Shown here: in pieces, positions 35,869 through 48,600 of the stretch | Layout: each line of letters begins with the position of its first letter | Position numbering within the stretch: position 1 is the first letter of the stretch | Assembly: GCA_037013685.1 (NCBI GenBank) | Contig: CM072889.1 | Span: forward strand, 5,527,976-5,591,975 | DNA from: Acridotheres tristis | Taxonomy: Eukaryota > Chordata > Aves > Passeriformes > Sturnidae | DNA: 64,000 bases | Reading direction: 5' to 3' | Made by a program: the position numbers and the translations under genes | The notes under the pieces: model-generated | Databases searched by the model: none | The model's input: only the letters and a program-made list of their open reading frames with translations | Told to the model about the DNA's origin: nothing

Positions 35869-36312
35869 TGATACCTCTAAGTTTTAAGTTTTCTGTTCTG
35901 TTCTGCTTGGATTTGCTTTTCCGTTGTGCTTGGGTGACGAAGACAAAACAGTCCTATTCTACCTAGGGACTCAAGGACAGTATCTTTAAACTTCAAGCCC
36001 TAAGCATAAACAACGTGAAAAGAGGAGGGCAGACACACAGGCAAGCAAGGAGGATGAAACTTCCCTATTGGAGACTGTTAATTGGACAGTTGACTCCTGC
36101 ATGCAAATGGACTGAAACCTATAAAGGTGTGAGAACTCGTGACCAACCCCTCCTTTCCTTCCATCTTGGAGCCATCTGGGCAGGGGCCACGATTGTGGCA
36201 CTTGTATTGCTGGGGTGTGGCTTTTGTAGGCCTTTCGTGGGCCTCACAATAAATACCCATTTGCTCCCCTTAACTCTGTGTGTAGCCTCTGTTCCAGCTC
36301 CTCAAGGCATCA
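35869..36312 (+). mobile_element. Solo LTR, ERV1-like, 444 bp
   Basis: Starts TGATACC and ends GGCATCA, an inverted repeat with one mismatch, and is flanked by a 4-bp duplication CTTC (35865-35868 and 36313-36316). A compact promoter is visible: CTATTGG near 36064-36070, an ATGCAAAT octamer at 36110-36117, TATAAAG at 36120-36126, then AATAAA at 36248-36253, about 125 bases downstream, followed by a GT-rich stretch. That order defines U3-R-U5 on the plus strand. Four-base duplications are typical of class I (gamma-like) elements. No internal sequence adjoins it. Confidence 0.78.
36110..36126 (+). promoter_or_regulatory. Octamer plus TATA box of the ERV1-like LTR
   Basis: ATGCAAAT, the POU-factor octamer, ends two bases before TATAAAG. 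Two CCAAT-type motifs (ATTGG) lie within the preceding 50 bases. Transcription would start near 36150. Whether the promoter is active cannot be judged from sequence. Confidence 0.6.
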
Positions 36313-39300
36313 CTTCCAAGTGCAGGTGGAAACTTTTTCATAAACACCACGTTAGAAACATTTACTGTCTGAAGTAAGTGTGTCAAGACTCAAATGCTTT
36401 TTTTTCCCTTTATTTTTCTTAGGTTTTGAGGAAAAACACATGATGTCTATATGTCTTTGTGGCATTTTCCAGAGAGGTTTGATTATCAGATGTTTTAACT
36501 GCTTGATTATCTGTCTGTAAATGCAATATATCATCATGGTAGCTTGCTGCAGATCATGGTAACTGCCGTCAGTCCAGCCCCAAGGATGCGAAAATATTTA
36601 TTTTCATGGTAAACTGCATGAAGTTTTGCTATTTGAATGATCAGGCAAGATAAAATCTTCATATTGTCCTTTTCAATTAAAAGCAAGAAAATAGAATATA
36701 TATGTAAATAACGCATCAGCATTTACAAGTGCTCATTGTTGTTTTCAAGAGTACATTTTAGAAGGTGGTCTGGGTGTGGGGAAAGAGGTAATTCAAAAGC
36801 AAACAGCCAAATTTTATTCTATACTGAAAAAAGTTATACTTCTCTATATCATGTTAGTATATAGTTAGAGATTACAGCTGACAAAACTGCTGAATTTCTG
36901 GCTGCTAAGAATTCTGTAGGATTGCCTTAGTTCCTGGAAAGATGAAAAACATAGGATCTTTAAGGCTTAAGGTAGTTATCCAGGTAATGTTGGAGGGCAG
37001 GAGTCAAGAACATCAGTGTTTCCAGCAAAGTCTCAGGATCTTGTGTTTGCTAATGCTGAGTTGCAGCATGTTATGTAGCATACTTTGTACAAATGGGTAC
37101 AAATTACATTTTCTAGCCCTCAGTGAACACATTTTTATGGTAGTTTTGGCTACAGTATCCAGAGAGTAACATGGAAAGATCTGTTAAACCAAACGGAAAT
37201 ATCATTGTTCTGCCCTGGAAAAGCGAAATTCTTATTGTTTCCATGGTGCACAGAATTTCACAATATTCTTGGAGTTGTTAGCCTTTCATGGTTTCACAGG
37301 CCCCTCAAGAATCCCAAGTGGATGTTTGATTTACTCTTTCAGCAGTTCATGTCAAAGAGAAGCTTTAGACAGCACCGATTCTTAATATTAGTAGTCCCAT
37401 GATAAAGTTTCTATGCTCTGGGGAAAAAAATCTCCATTTCACTACTGAAATACTCTACAGAATCCAGTCAAATGGAAAGAAGAGTTGAAACTCATGACTT
37501 AACTAGAGCCTTCTAAAAGCAAATCCAGAGTCCAGCAGGATGTGAGTGTCAGGTAGGAAATTAAATTTTAGAAAAGAGAAATTGTAAGTCAGATTTTAGC
37601 TGAAAAAAATCAAAATTTTGACATTTCTTTTTATGATTTTTGGTTCAGAATTAATTTTAAAGGCAGCAAGGTTTGCTGGAAATTAGCTTAGAATCTGAAG
37701 GTGTTGGAATAGCATATTTTAAGTCCCTGATCTGAAGTTAGATGCCAGGGACTCAGACACCTGATTTCCCTAAATGCATGCAAACTAATGCACTCTCATT
37801 ATTTCACCATGTGAGCATCTTGCCCTGTAACTTAATGGAGTGTTTAACTTCTGAGCTTTGTCGGGCCATAAACACATAAATGATCATAACCTGATCTGTA
37901 GCAAACTGCTAGCTCTGATCAGCAAAATTTAATAACAATATCTTCTTCTGGGAAAAATGACCATAAAATCTAACTCCTGTGTATTCTTTGCCAGGGCTAT
38001 GACTCACACTAGTTCTTACTTGGCTTAAAGAAAAATTTTCATCTTATATGGCTGGTATCATTTACTACTCCAACACAGCTATTTGTACCTATATTTATAT
38101 GTGTGTGTTGCAAATTCACAGAAACTTGCCAAGTGCAGTAAGCTAAATTCAAATGAAAATTAATTGCTACAGAAGTGCAGCATTCAGGTTAGATATAAAT
38201 AGTCCTGTAGCATTATTAATAGATGCTGACTTGTCTGGTTTTCAGTTTCCCAATCTGCATTTCTCTCAAATGTTGCTAAAATGCAGGTGAAGTGCCCTTT
38301 TTGAAAGAATGAGGTCTTTTTTCTGCAAAATTGGGCATTTTTAGGGATAAATGCTCACTAACCCATCGGCAAGAGTCTGATTCCAAACCTATTGAAATTA
38401 AGGTTTATGTACACGTCTGTATTCTGTTAGGAAATTGTTTACCCATTTAGTCCCTTTATCATTCAAGACTGTGAAGACCAGAGTGGTGATATTTCCATAC
38501 CACTCTCACTCAGGATAAAAGCAAAACTGTATAGATTCCTGTGAAAAGTCAGAAGATGGAGAAAGCATTCCACAGGCTGAAGCAATATCTGAAACAGGAG
38601 AATGACACAGGAATGGTTCATTTTCACATCTTAGATGGCTTTTCTAGGCGACTGGCCACTCCTGGATATTCACAGACTTTTGAGGCCACTAAATTTAAGG
38701 GAAATGTCATGGAGAGAAGTCCAACTGAAAAAGCAGCTCAAATCAACTCACCACAAATTTGTGAAAAGCCTTTGCCACACCCAAGAATGCTTTTACCTAA
38801 GGCCTGATAGGAAAACAGTATTTGTTAAAAGAAAAGTAGCTGTCAAAATTACTTCTGGCCCCAGATGACAGAGGTCTCTGGGACACACATTTGTTCTGAG
38901 TAAGAAAGTCATCTAAAGTTTACATTGAGAGCTTCATACCTTGTGATACTGTGTGATAAAACTATTTTCAACATGATTTGCAAGTTGAAGTGATCTCTTT
39001 TTATAATTGGATAATGCAAAAGTTTGTTATGACAACTGAGCTGTGTCTGCAGTCTGGGAAAGGGGTAAAACAATTTATGTGCAGCTTCCAGCCAGCACTG
39101 ACACTGAGCGTCCATTTGAATGGCCAAGACAGAACTTCACAGGTTCCATTTTTCAAAATATGAAATTGTGTCCCAGTTCAAAGCAGTGCAGCACGCCAAA
39201 TTTCTATGATTATAAAATTATTAGACCACACTTTTTAGAGTAGAATGCTTTAAAAGAGAGGTAATATAAAGAGGTGAAAAGCAAAAATCTTTATTTAATT

Positions 39301-42300
39301 ACTAACATGCCTCCAAAGCATAATTAGCAATTTCATTTCTTGATCAATCATATTCCCCAGTGCTACACTTTCCCAGCTATATTTTCCCAGAAAATCCTTA
39401 CATACCCTCTTCACATTTAAATAAAGCATTGGAAGCAAAGGTCTCTATTTCTAAGTGTGGAATCCTTTGTTAATAGACTGATCTCCACCCAAAAGCACTC
39501 TTGGGCAGAGGACCTGGTGTATTTTGAGAGGGGCTTGGAGAGCTGCTCCTAAGAAGACCCCAACAAGAGATAAAATAAATAGAGTTTTCTTGTTTGCTTT
39601 CTGAATTCAAAAATTATACTGCAGTCTGACAACATTCTGTAAGCTTATGCAGTTAATGATTGGAAGTTTCTTTTTCTCCGACTGATGTTTCAGTGTTCTG
39701 ACGTGGCTCCCAGAGTGATATTCTGGGCTTTAACATCATGGAAATAGATTCAGAGTGTGCAATGATGTTCTGTACAGCTTAAAAATGCTTATTACCACAT
39801 AGGGACATGAGTGTAGTGTGGTAGACCGTAAGTTTTCTCTTGGTCCCTATTTTCAGTGACCTATAAAGCTGCTGATGTGTGGGAATCCCTATTGAAGCAC
39901 ATTGGTAACATCTTTATACTTCAACAGGAATATTCTGCTATAATAAATAAGCTAAAGGGAACTATTGTGTATAACTAGCAAACATCAAGTCTTCATTAGC
40001 ACACAAGAATGATGTAAAGAGCTCATATGTGACATAATACCACAACTCCAGCAAACATTAGGGAAGAAGAAGGTAAAATAATAAGGTTAGTTTTTCATTA
40101 CTAGAACATGAAATTAGACCCCCAAACGGTAATAAATGCTTGCAATAAATAACATGAATAACTTCACTCCTTAGTCCCAAGGAAATCAGTGAAATCACTG
40201 TACATATTTCTATCCATAAAGTATGCAAGCATTTCCAGGCCCAAAGCTATATTAGTCACAGTATTCAAGTGAAAAATAGGTCACAGTAAGTGGAAGCATT
40301 TCTGCCAGCATTGGCAGTATGGGGATTTCCCCACACACTGAATGATTATTTTAACCTGTGGGATCTGCTCTATTCCCCAACAAGAGACAAGAATTAACTC
40401 TGCTGAAGATACAGAACCTAGAAATGATTGAATAGCTCCAAGAAGATTTGTTTCCAATTCTGCTTCATTGATCAAGCCGGAGGAGCACTAAACCCCTTCA
40501 CTACCTGTCGCCTATAGTGCCACACAACTGCAGGAGCCCAAGGGACAGACAGATAACAAGTGACACTCGATTTGTGTGATCACAACTACCTAAAGTCTAT
40601 TTATTTGCCTGCAGTAATTTTTTCTCTATTTCTGCTTGCTATAAACAGGTTTGTTTGGGTTTTTTTTCCCTAAGAAAATGGCTACAATACAGGTGCATTT
40701 CTGCATGGTCTATAACCCAGTAACTAATGCTGCAGAGGTTGTGGCCTGTGAGCTGCTGTCAGCAGCCTCTTCCAGTGTCTCCCCACTTTGCAGGATGTGA
40801 ACATCTTTCAAAAATCTTTTATGCAAGGTGCTTGGCAACATCATGTGGGGTACTTTTACCTTGCTGTGGCACTTTCATTACAGCCTTTACTGTAAATTGG
40901 CATAATTATGGTCATGCTGGAAACTACTTCATGGTAGCTGTGGAAGGATTGCAGGTTTTTTGTTTGGTTTTTTTTTTCCCCACTAGTTTTCAGAGAGTAA
41001 GCATATGTTGCTAAAGCAACAAAACCAGGTGAGCAAAACAAACTAACACATTTAGTGAGTTTGGGAAATAACAAATTCTTTGTTCCTTTTAATATTTTGA
41101 TACAGGCTGTTGGTTGACATGCTTTAATGTGAATGTTTAATTTTCTGTACATTAATCTGTAAATTTATAAGCAAATATACATTGAATAAACTATTTCATT
41201 TTATTTGAGTTCAAGGTCTTATCTGAAACTCTTTAAAAACATCTACTAAAAACATTAGTACTGAAAACATAAATGTTAGCATGAATTGTCGTAGCTAAAG
41301 GTGCTCACACACTGACCATGTCAAAGAACATATAGGTAAAATAATGCAAGTCGGATAAAGAACAAAGAATGATGGATTGCCAAGTGATGCAGTTTTGGGC
41401 CTTGACAGGTATTTTTAGAATATAAATGAAAGTGTTGAGAAAAGAGTAAAGATCTAAGAGCTGTATTAAATGTTTTGAAGCAATATTCTTTTCCTTTATG
41501 CCTCAGGGGGTTTTGGAGTTATTTTGCTATGAAAGAAGGTCCCCAAGTATGATCCAGATGCTAGGAAATTATTATAGTGCTTTCTGTCAGCTCACAAATT
41601 AAATATGAAGTTTAAATGAAAAGGTCATAACTTTCAGCTTAATTTCATATAAAAATGAAAAGAAGCTGTCCAAAGACTGAAACCTCTGAGATGACACTAG
41701 ACAAAGGGAGGAAAGTCAAATAGAGAGATATTTAATTTTAGGGTATAATAGAGACTCATAATCAGTGCGAGCCTTCAAAAGATTAGAAGGACAGGTATTT
41801 GTGTATTAATTGCAGCCCTAGCTGGTTTATTTCATTTGTGTTACTTTGCTACTTTGATTCTGGAGACCTTCTTATGCCCTCTTCTTTTTGTATTATCCTT
41901 TACCATTTTGGAAGCCCTCTTTCAGGAGAAAATAGGAGATGGCTTCAAAACAAGCACCATAACAGACAAGAAATATGAGATGAATTTTCATGTGTAGATA
42001 TGGACACAAAATGCACATCCAATATAAGTTACCTCCTCTTCCTCTCTACCCTTATCTATTATCTTTTAGGTCTGCAATGCTTGTCTTTGATAGGTGTACT
42101 TCTATAGAAACATATCAGTGCTTGACAAGAAAGATACACTGAAGTCAAGAACTGTTCTACATGCAGTTAAAAACAAGCTAGGTTTCTATTTAATAAAAAT
42201 ATGAGAATAAAGACTACCTATTTTGACCTTTTCCCATTTTACTATATGTTCTTGAAGTACCTAAAACACTGGTGTTTTACACTTGAAATTGGTGCTGCTG

Positions 42301-43722
42301 AACTACCATGGCAGAGCTTTACCTATGGGGTGATTAACCTTATCTCCCATTTTGCACTCCAGACAGAAAAAAATCAAATTTAGATTACTTACAAATGGAT
42401 ATTTGGGGGCTCTGTGTACAAAACCTTCTTGAAGAGCTGTGAAAAGTATAATATTTATTTCTAACTACACTGCTTCGAATAACAATCACACATTTTTCAC
42501 ACTTTTCTTTTGAAATTGCAGACATAAGCCACAGATCACTGACAAAGGAAGAAGCTGTGTGCATAGCAGCAGGATATCAAATATCACAGCTGGAGGAAGA
42601 GGAATAAGAAGAAGACAACAAACATTCAGAATATTTACTTCCTATTTTATCTGTTCTGCTGGACAGAGCACTTCACAGTTATGACTACTTGAGACCTAAA
42701 ATATTTACAAATTCATATTTTACTTTCTGCCTCAGGCATCTGTGTCTACTGTTTACAGAAATTAATATAAATGGGGTATAAGTGATTTGCCCAACTGGAA
42801 TAAAGAAGCTTGAGTACAGATATCTGTGCAGAATATGCAGAGAAATTTGATAAAGAAGCAGACGGCTTGCAATTTTCTCTTTTTTATTTCTTGCTCTATC
42901 AGCACTAACAAGACTCAAAACATTGTTCCCAAGCCTATAGGTTTGTAAGTCTGAGTGCTATTATTTGTAATTTTCCAATAGGACTTTTCAAGAAGGGAAT
43001 GCTAAATTGATGCTTCCTCAGCACCACTACTGATCACTGAAGAAAAGGATATTTAAGACAAAGAGCAGGAAATTAATTTGCTAAGGTTTAATTTACAAAT
43101 CCACCAACTGTGACATTCAGTCATCAACTTGTTTTGCACAGGTGATGCAGGTACAGGAAGAACAGCCACCCCTCCACCCTCCCATTAGAACAGAGGGTCC
43201 TGTGAACAACACATCCCCATTAGCCTACTGCTGCTGAGCAATTTCCTTTCTGTTTTATTTCACTGACAACTTTCTCTAGTAGGAAGCTGGTTTCTCTATT
43301 TCCTCCTATGAAATTAGGGAGAAAAAACACTGTGTCCTGGTGGAAATGTGCAATTGAGTTGATTTTCTATAATATGTATCTCAGCTAAAGAACTGTTACA
43401 TGAAAGAATGTCTCCTTTTTATATTTTTATGTGGTTCTCACCTCAGGTTTAATGAAGGGACTCCCCATTCAACACAACATGCACTGTGAAAACAACACAC
43501 TCCATGTACATCTAGGATAATTGGTCTTTACAGGGTTGTTCACAAACCTACCATCTCCCTAAATATTTTTTTGATACTCCCCACCCATATCATATCAAGA
43601 CTTGTCATTTATGAAGGTTATCCCGATTTTCTAGGTTTTCAGTTTTGGCCAGTGTAGGAGACAAACTGTCTGCTCATACAGCCAGAGCTCAAACGTGAAG
43701 GGGTCTTGCCATTAGAATTCCA

Positions 43723-43765
43723 TGCTTGTGGGAAGAAATATTTCCAGTGGAAATTCCCACAAGCA
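43723..43765. repeat. 12-bp perfect inverted repeat, 19-nt spacer
   Basis: TGCTTGTGGGAA (43723-43734) and TTCCCACAAGCA (43754-43765) are exact reverse complements. The spacer contains a second small hairpin, TTTCC-AGT-GGAAA. Stem length is below that of usual microRNA precursors. Confidence 0.85.
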
Positions 43766-43833
43766 GTTTTAGGGTTTGGGAAGTTGGACTCTGTAGAGAA
43801 AATTCTAGGAAGTTTTAACGTTGTCTATCTTTT

Positions 43834-43909
43834 TTCTGTTTGTTTGTTTTTGGTTTTTTGTTTTGCTTTTTTTTATTTTTTTTTTTTATTTTTATTTTTT
43901 TTTTTTTGC
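43834..43909. repeat. T-rich low-complexity tract
   Basis: TTTG and long T runs make up almost the whole segment. Confidence 0.85.
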
Positions 43910-44066
43910 ATTCTCCCCCAAACATCATATTTGTTGCTAAAGGAGTTTTTTATTCCACATTGTTAAAATACTGACAAGTGGGATTGGAGCCATTTGGCTT
44001 AAATTCCTACTCAAAATAATACAGGTCCCCAGATAAAATAATACCCATTTAGCTACTCCTGCAATG

Positions 44067-44072
44067 CAACTG
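44067..44072. repeat. Target-site duplication, left copy (CAACTG)
   Basis: Identical to 44758-44763, directly outside the TG/CA ends of the LTR. Confidence 0.85.
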
Positions 44073-44757
44073 TGTTGTGTTCTGTCAGGTTATTATTGTA
44101 TTGTCACGTTATTGTTGTAATGTTCAAAGTTTATATTCGGTTGTGATCCCCTTATGTTTTAAAATGGTTTGTCCCTTTCCCGCCTCTGCCCTTGCCCATC
44201 ATTCTCAACCTCCTCCTCCCTTCCAGAGCCTTCCCTGTTCATCACCCTAGTCCCAGCCCACACCGTTGTCAATCCTCCCCTGGCCCCTCCCATTCTTCCA
44301 GAAGGTTCGATGTCAGTTATCCCCCTCCAGGTGCCCGATTCGTTATTGTATCACAGTTCCCGCCTATGTATCCCTTCATTGGTTCGATGTATCCCTCTCC
44401 CCGCCTTGTGTACCTCCCCCGGTTATCCGCGATTGGCCCAAAGATTGTACCTCCCCTCTGCCCCTCCCCTATACTTAAACCCCTGCAAGCAGTGTAAAAC
44501 CGCCTTTTGCGGTTCCCTCTCCTCGACCCCGGACCTCGTCCCTCCGCTCCCAATAAACCCGACCCTGGAAACGCAGAAGGTCTCTCTCGCACTCTTTATC
44601 CTGCCTCAGACCGTCCGCCCTCGTTGTGGTCTTAGGCCACACACCCTGACCGCCAACCCTAGACGGGCACAGCGGCAGGGCCACTCCTTGCGCTGCTCTG
44701 CGGAGCTAGCCGGAGATCCGAGGAGTGCTGGGACACCTCGAGAGCAGGGCAGTGTCA
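44073..44757 (+). mobile_element. Solo LTR, 685 bp, 6-bp duplication (alpha/beta-retrovirus-like)
   Basis: Starts TGTTGTGTTCTG and ends CAGTGTCA, flanked by a perfect 6-bp duplication CAACTG. Its GC and CpG content is much higher than the flanks. TATACTTA at 44470-44477 and AATAAA at 44552-44557 give plus-strand U3-R-U5 order. Six-base duplications fit alpha- and beta-retroviruses (the ERVK class). The perfect duplication and many surviving CpGs suggest a fairly young insertion. Open frames of up to 212 codons across it follow from C-rich composition and are not genes. Confidence 0.87.
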
Positions 44758-44763
44758 CAACTG
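44758..44763. repeat. Target-site duplication, right copy (CAACTG)
   Basis: Identical to 44067-44072. Confidence 0.85.
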
Positions 44764-45573
44764 ATAGCCTATTTACCAATAATTTCACATGTGGGCATGA
44801 GCCATAACTAAAAAAGCACATGTGGATCTCTTGTAGGAATTCAGAGACCAGTGAATACAAGACAAAAAAGAGTAAAATTAGAAGAGGAGAAAAATACACA
44901 AAAAAGGAGAAGGGATGAGATATGCTTCAAGACAGAGAAGTGTACAGGTCCTTCTTGACCTTTGATTTCCAAAAAGAGGAATTGAGGAAGTGAGGTGACT
45001 TTCTGTGAATAGATCAAATACCCTAGAGATATAGAGACCAAGAGAAAAAGGTTATAGGCTCCTTCTTATAAATAATTGATTCAGCCGATGATCAAGTAAT
45101 GTACAAGAAGTTTAGTGGAGAGAAAAAAGGGAAAGGTTTATTATGCAGCAGATAGAAGAGACCACTATTAAATTTCATAATATAGTTCATAAATTGGAAG
45201 GGGCATATATGAAAACAGGGTTTAGTTTGTGAACTTTGTGAACTCTGAAGTCCATGTATTCAGAAGTTGCTTCCTCCTGTGGCAAGCAGATGTGCTTATT
45301 GCACAGTAGAATTTGGGTGTATGGAAAGCTCCTCAATTCCTAAAAGCATTAAAAGAATAAGCTGCTGTTGGAAATGTGGAGATCAGGCTGGCCATAGGCA
45401 AAACCAATTGAATGCACTGGCCAGATCAGAACCCAGAAAACTTGATCCTCCTCATTCCATAATCAAATGTGTGATGAAGAATGGAATCCCTCCTCCCCTT
45501 CCAGCAGTCATCCTGGCTCAGCTTACTATGCATGTAGCAGCTGTCCCATTTTTTGCTATTTCTCCCATTTAAC

Positions 45574-45574
<1 letters not shown>

Positions 45575-45636
<62 letters not shown>
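45575..45636. repeat. Hexanucleotide microsatellite (GTATAT), about 10 copies
   Basis: Perfect GTATAT repeats over about 62 bp. The Tyr-Val dipeptide stretch predicted across it is an artefact of the repeat. Confidence 0.95.
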
Positions 45637-48600
45637 GAGAAAAAATTGCCATCAAGATAAATTGCAGAGGAAGTAATGTATGAAACTGGTCAATATCAAA
45701 GTTCTCAGATATATCAAAGGTCTCTCAATATCAATTTGTCTCAGACACAACACAGTGGTGTATTAATCACAGAGATTGGAATAAAGTACCTATATGGAAT
45801 CATTATGGACATGAATTAGAAACATCTTTAGTTTGTCTCCACGAAAGCTCTGCAGAGCTTTAAGTGTTTCTAGAATTTGAATTATTGCCACAACTGGTCT
45901 CATGGAAAAGTCTCAGAATAGATTTTTTTCCACGCTGTAAGAGATACTGTTTTTCATCTTATTTGCACATAAAATGTAAATGCCACTGCATTTAATTTAG
46001 TAGGTTACATCAATATGGAGTAAATAGATTAAAAGAGTTTCAGAACCTAGTACTTATTTCTATATTCCACTAAATTACATTGTTCCTTGAGACCAGAATT
46101 CCTATCCAGTTTTCTCATCAAATCTGCTACACATTCAATGTCACAAATTTCAAACCTGCTGGGTACTGCTTTTCTTATTCAGTTTCTGCTGCTGGATCAA
46201 TTACCCTCACTAAAAATCCATGAAACAACTAAATAGTTCCAGCGTGAATTCCCCGAAGAGCAGGACAGTGTTTACTTGTAACTAATTTATTGTTTCTCAG
46301 TCCAGGGTGTGTGTGCTGCAAATCAAAACCAGCAGCAGATATGAAGGTATCTCTTCCTTACCTAAACTGATTGTTCTAATAGGAGAGCTGATGTAAAGTA
46401 AAATTAGTCTGATCATACAGAAGACGGGAACATTTTCTTGATGTTTTTCTAAATGTTTGTGAGTTAAATGTATTGTTCCACTTAGTTTAGTAACACCCAT
46501 CTGTAATTACACCTCTAATATTTAAAATTTGTGTGACCTCACATAAATAGGTCTGTAGCATCTTGCATAAATCGATGTTAATTCAATGTTGTTGGTATCT
46601 TATTAAATAGCATTTATACTAAGATTAGGAAAGAAGCCACATATTTACTAATATAAATTCCTTTGCACAACTGAATCTTAATTTTTCCCTTCTCCCCCAT
46701 CTTCATTTCTCTTTCAGAAGGAATGCAGGATTTTGCTTCATAGTGAAGAAGGAAGAGGCTGCAACCTGAAGAAGGATGCTTGAAGGATGATTTAATTGTA
46801 AAGTGTTTCATTTAGAGGCTACTCAAGTTTCCAGCTGTGAAATTAAAGATCCTTGTATGCCAGTATTCACAGAGTATCTTAAGTTTACCTAGGACTTCTG
46901 AAAGATTGCTACTGTTCCAAAATTTGTTAGGCCAGAACTCAAGAAGTCATGATATTTGCTTTAACTGGACTTTTCATCAGTCTTTTATTTTAAACGTTTT
47001 AAAGTGCTATGTGCACATTTACAGCTTCCCTCTGCTATCAAGAAGGCTGTAGAGTTTTGTTTTTGTTTTAATGAAAATTGAGACTGTCTCATAATAAAAA
47101 GAGCCTGAGAGAAGAGCTTCGAGAAAAGCCATCAAAGATGATGAACAGACCTGAGAGATGAAAATGTTATTTCAATATAGCAGCGACCGAGCAGACACAA
47201 TTTTCCTGCACTGTGAAGCAAGGAAGGTACTCAGAAGATTCTAGAGATAATTTTAAAAACACAGACTACTTTATATTTTCCCCCCATAAGCAATTCCAAC
47301 AGCTTTCCTCACTGACACAGTTTAATATGACTATATTTGGATAAAATACCTACACTGAGCAGAATGCTAAGAGCACCATTAAACTGCCACATCTGTAATT
47401 TTAATGCATATTTGAACGATTTTATGTCTAGAACATGCATGTTTCATTCTTGAAGACAAGTTAACTGTCATCCCAATGCACATTGTCATTTTTTAGAATG
47501 AATGTAATTTGATTTTATTCCATGACTGTGAAGGCACTGTGTTTATCCACGACATACCCACCACAGCCTCTGATGTAACTGCACCTACACAGTGACAAGC
47601 TCCTTGGTCTGCAAAGAGATGTCTGGAGGGGATGTGGCAGAAGGGGATGTGGGACTGATCATTCACTGCTTCCCCCAAAGCCACAGGGTATGAGAAAAGC
47701 CAGCAAATATTGAAGCACACAACAAATAGCAGCTGTTCTCCTTCTTTGTAGGTGGTTAACTGATGAATAATGAATAAACAGAAACCACACCAGGCTCGGG
47801 AATTCTGTTAACACTAAATTGCTGGAAATGAGAAATATTAGGAGATGACATATGCCATCTCTGTTCTGACATTCTTCCTGAGACATCTCCTCAAAGCTTC
47901 TGCCAGAGACAAGATGCTGAGCCACAAAGTTCTTTATTCTGACACCTTTTGGGATCAAAACAAGATGTTTTCATAACTAGATCGAAATCTCTAAACTGTT
48001 CTGTAAAAAAGAGAAGCCCTGCATAGATACAGGTCCAGGAACATTTCACTGAGAAGGATTTACCCTCCTGCCACTTCCTGCAGCATCTTTGGCTGCAAAA
48101 GTGAGCTTCAGCTTTGTCTCCAAGTGTGGAGAATGGGAACATTTGTCTCCCATGGCTGTAAACAGTGGTGATACAGCCCCAAGCACTGCTACCAGACTGC
48201 GACAGAACCAGCTCTCCCTGGAGGTCAGCTCAGCTCTGCTCTGCCTGGGCTGAGCTTGGTCCTGGCTCCAGAAAATTCAAGATGCTAAAAGACAACCAGA
48301 ATAACACTTAAGTAAGCAGATTTAAGTGTTCCTGCTAGAAAAGCTAAGCAACAAGGTATGGCAGCCAGGGGTACAAGAGGCCCACCTCAAATAGAATTTG
48401 TCAAAAGACAGTGCACCTCTGTGAATGAGCAGCATTGGCTGGAAGGAAATGAACTCCTGGGTGTCAGAAAAGCTTTTAACAACTGATCTTAAAATCCCCC
48501 ATAGAGAAAAAGATTTGAAGTGTTTCCAGATAAATAAAAAGATTTTGAGTTGTCTTTAAATCGACATATTTGATGTTTATAAATTAAAAAAAAAGTTCTT

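Larger units (their letters stand above)
36317..44066. other. Non-coding DNA between two solo LTRs
   Basis: No supported gene. The inverted repeat at 43723-43765 and the T-rich tract at about 43834-43909 are listed separately; the rest is unique AT-rich sequence. Confidence 0.55.

Noticed and set aside
44169..44807. 212-codon plus-strand open frame, proline/serine/leucine-rich
   Set aside because: It spans a solo LTR and its edge; the open frame follows from C-rich composition.
45267..45572. Plus-strand frame with a CWKCGDQAGH stretch resembling a retroviral zinc knuckle
   Set aside because: The spacing is C-x2-C-x5-H with no final Cys, so it does not fit CCHC, and nothing around it looks like gag.
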